A DNA stretch of 7,748 nucleotides from Smithella sp. UBA2180 (GTDB taxonomy: Bacteria; Desulfobacterota; Syntrophia; Syntrophales; Smithellaceae): contig DCVU01000004.1 of assembly GCA_002327415.1 (NCBI GenBank), positions 1 to 7,748 of the forward strand, in the 5' to 3' direction. A program made the position numbers and the translations under genes. Shown piece after piece: positions 6,542 through 7,748 of the stretch; position 1 is the first letter of the stretch; every line of letters starts with the position of its first letter. Below the pieces are notes generated by a model. It made no database searches and had not been told where the DNA came from. It worked only from the letters and a program-made list of their open reading frames with translations.

Positions 6542-7501
6542 ATGAAACGGCAGATTCTAGCGTTTTCAGGACTTTTCGTCCTAATTTTGTTACTTAGTGT
6601 TAGTTCAAACGTTTTTGCAACACAGTATAAGGTAAAAAATGGTGACACCCTTTACAGCATTTCCAAAAAATTTGGCGTCAGCGTCAACCAGATAAAAGAA
6701 ACGAACAATCTTACGAAATCTGGAATCAAAAAAAATCAAGTTTTAAGTATTTCCACAAAAGAGTCTTCAAAAAGCATTGCAAAATCAAATGCTAAACCGG
6801 CTTATTATACTGTCCGGAAAGGTGACACTTTATCTCGAATAGCCCAGAAAACGCATCAACCCATGAAAAAGATTATGGCTCTTAATCACGTCAACAGCAA
6901 GAGTTTGCGCGTCGGGCAAAAACTTGTTCTAGTAAAACCGGCTTACGAACCGGAAGAATCAATCGTCGCTCAGGGAAATGAAGATATAGAAGAAGGTGAA
7001 GATTCTCAAGATATTGACAGCGAAAACGATGATCAAGGTATCATTAACCTTAGTCAGCAAGATGAACAGAGCAGAAAAGAAGAGCTTTTGGGGAAATGGA
7101 GCAGCCCCGACGAAATGCAGTTGTTTGTTAAAGTGGCCACGGGCTTCATCGGCGCTCCTTACAGATTTGGCGGCTCCAGCCTGAAAGGAATTGATTGTTC
7201 CTCCTTTGTACAAAAGATTTACCGCATTTTTGATGTAACATTGCCTCGTAAGGCAAGTGAACAGTCCAAAGTCGGCATCAGTATAACTCGTGAAAATCTC
7301 ACAGAAGGCGACCTTATTTTTTTCCACACAAAACGGTCATTAGGGCATGTGGGAATTTACATCGGCAATAATGAATTTGTTCACGCTTCATCCAGAAGCA
7401 AAGGTGTCAGGATTGACAGCCTTGCTACACCCTATTATCAAAAAAGATTTCAGCGCGCCGTGAGGGTAAAAGGACTGGATAACAATGGCAATGGCGCTTA
7501 A
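6542..7501 (+). CDS. Secreted LysM-LysM-NlpC/P60 peptidoglycan endopeptidase
   Basis: A 319-residue exported cell-wall hydrolase; by family the NlpC/P60 domain cleaves the stem peptide, usually the D-Glu to diamino acid bond. A signal peptide covers residues 1-27 (KR, then a Leu/Val-rich core, cleavage after VFA). Two LysM glycan-binding repeats follow at about 29-71 (VKNGDTLYSISKKFG) and 88-132 (VRKGDTLSRIAQKTH). A Glu/Asp-rich linker spans about 136-185. The catalytic domain is 192-312 with C219 in GIDCSSFVQ, H269 in LGHVGIYIG and H281 in FVHASS as the triad, and GDLIFF before the first histidine. The start is firm: AAAGGAGG at 6525-6532, nine bases before ATG. No lipobox is present, so it is soluble in the periplasm or bound by LysM. 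It is a single-gene unit with a strong terminator. Confidence 0.95.
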   Translation: MKRQILAFSGLFVLILLLSVSSNVFATQYKVKNGDTLYSISKKFGVSVNQIKETNNLTKSGIKKNQVLSISTKESSKSIAKSNAKPAYYTVRKGDTLSRIAQKTHQPMKKIMALNHVNSKSLRVGQKLVLVKPAYEPEESIVAQGNEDIEEGEDSQDIDSENDDQGIINLSQQDEQSRKEELLGKWSSPDEMQLFVKVATGFIGAPYRFGGSSLKGIDCSSFVQKIYRIFDVTLPRKASEQSKVGISITRENLTEGDLIFFHTKRSLGHVGIYIGNNEFVHASSRSKGVRIDSLATPYYQKRFQRAVRVKGLDNNGNGA

Positions 7502-7540
7502 AACAAGCTGCCATAACAGTAAACCACAGATATGAAATAG

Positions 7541-7580
7541 TAAAGGGCTTTAGGAAATGATTCTAAAGCCCTTTATTTTT
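7541..7580 (+). terminator. Strong intrinsic terminator after the NlpC/P60 gene
   Basis: TAAAGGGCTTTAG (7541-7553) pairs perfectly with CTAAAGCCCTTTA (7563-7575), a 13-base-pair stem with a nine-base loop, followed by five T residues at 7576-7580. It lies 40 bases after the stop codon. On the minus strand the stem is also preceded by an A/T-rich flank, but its downstream side (CTATTTC) has a weaker T run, so any action in that direction would be modest. Confidence 0.92.
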
Positions 7581-7746
7581 AGTGAAACTCCAATTCCGAA
7601 AGCGAAGCACAGCGGAATTGGCAAGTTGAACTATCCCACAGCTTGCTGTGGGATTTCATACCTTTGATTATATTTTTTCTTTTTGCCAGTTGATTATCCG
7701 TCGCGTTTATTATATAAGTTCGCGGCTGTAATGCTTTACCACCTAA
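7579..7746 (-). CDS. Possible 3' end of a minus-strand gene entering from beyond the window
   Basis: On the minus strand one frame is open for 55 codons from the window edge to a TAA at 7579-7581, where the terminator's T run lies. The predicted tail begins LGGKALQPRTYIINATDNQL and shows no recognised motif. Against it: about half of the frame runs through the two palindromes, which look like non-coding repeat, and 55 open codons are not rare by chance. If real, it would converge on the NlpC/P60 gene and share its terminator. Confidence 0.15.
   Translation of the reverse strand, partial: LGGKALQPRTYIINATDNQLAKRKNIIKGMKSHSKLWDSSTCQFRCASLSELEFH
7590..7621. repeat. Palindrome 1 of a REP-like pair, loop containing GCGAAGC
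   Basis: CCAATTCCG (7590-7598) pairs with CGGAATTGG (7613-7621) around a 14-base loop. Within the loop, 7602-7608 reads GCGAAGC, a heptamer known to form an exceptionally stable DNA mini-hairpin. It begins just past the terminator and sits 11 bases from the next palindrome. Paired palindromes in non-coding DNA suggest a dispersed repeat unit, but only one copy is visible here. Confidence 0.6.
7633..7654. repeat. Palindrome 2 of a REP-like pair, near-perfect 10-bp arms
   Basis: ATCCCACAGC (7633-7642) and GCTGTGGGAT (7645-7654) are exact reverse complements separated by only TT. In DNA this could extrude as a cruciform; in RNA it forms a strong hairpin in either direction. It is followed by TTTCATACC without a long T run, so it is a poor terminator. 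Together with the preceding palindrome it resembles REP or MITE-type intergenic units, without terminal inverted repeats or a transposase in view. Confidence 0.6.
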
Positions 7747-7748
7747 AT

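Noticed and set aside
6959..7327. 122-codon minus-strand ORF opposite the NlpC/P60 gene
   Set aside because: Antisense shadow covering the acidic linker and part of the catalytic domain; no independent support.

Overview
The window reads as ordinary chromosome of an anaerobic Gram-negative bacterium. A free-standing flavodiiron protein (O2/NO scavenging), a thiolase, a monofunctional peptidoglycan glycosyltransferase and moderate-to-low GC with AT-rich spacers are all compatible with the former Deltaproteobacteria, perhaps a syntrophic or sulfate-reducing type lineage. That placement is inference from gene content; no rRNA or other marker is present.

Layout. (1) 80-1291, minus: class A flavodiiron protein (FprA/ROO type) with a good promoter. 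(2) 1464-2498, plus: divergently transcribed radical SAM protein of unknown function with extra C-terminal cysteines. Its likely promoters lie inside the annotated 5' end, so its true start is probably further downstream. (3) 2499-2928: AT-rich spacer holding a 47-codon ORF with a strong Shine-Dalgarno sequence. (4) 2929-3717, plus: undecaprenyl-diphosphatase UppP, starting at TTG. (5) 3961-5214, plus: thiolase with a lengthened middle region. (6) 5224-5285: palindromes between convergent genes. (7) 5297-6139, minus: monofunctional transglycosylase MtgA with a charged C-terminal tail. (8) 6140-6541: long AT-rich spacer with two inverted repeats upstream of the next gene. (9) 6542-7501, plus: secreted LysM-LysM-NlpC/P60 cell-wall hydrolase, followed by a very clear intrinsic terminator at 7541-7580. 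(10) 7590-7654: two close palindromes that look like a REP-type or other small dispersed repeat, then about 90 bases with no assignable gene.

How the genes fit together. Three of the six main genes act on the cell wall: UppP recycles the lipid carrier, MtgA polymerises glycan from lipid II, and the NlpC/P60 protein cuts peptide stems. They are on different strands, separated by spacers and other genes, and look individually transcribed, so this is loose proximity rather than an operon. FprA and the thiolase are metabolic and stress genes with their own signals. I found no convincing new multi-gene system, CRISPR array, phage or transposase. The points most worth a second look are the radical SAM gene and its start, the 47-codon ORF, the thiolase insertion, the leader of the NlpC/P60 gene and the terminal palindromes.
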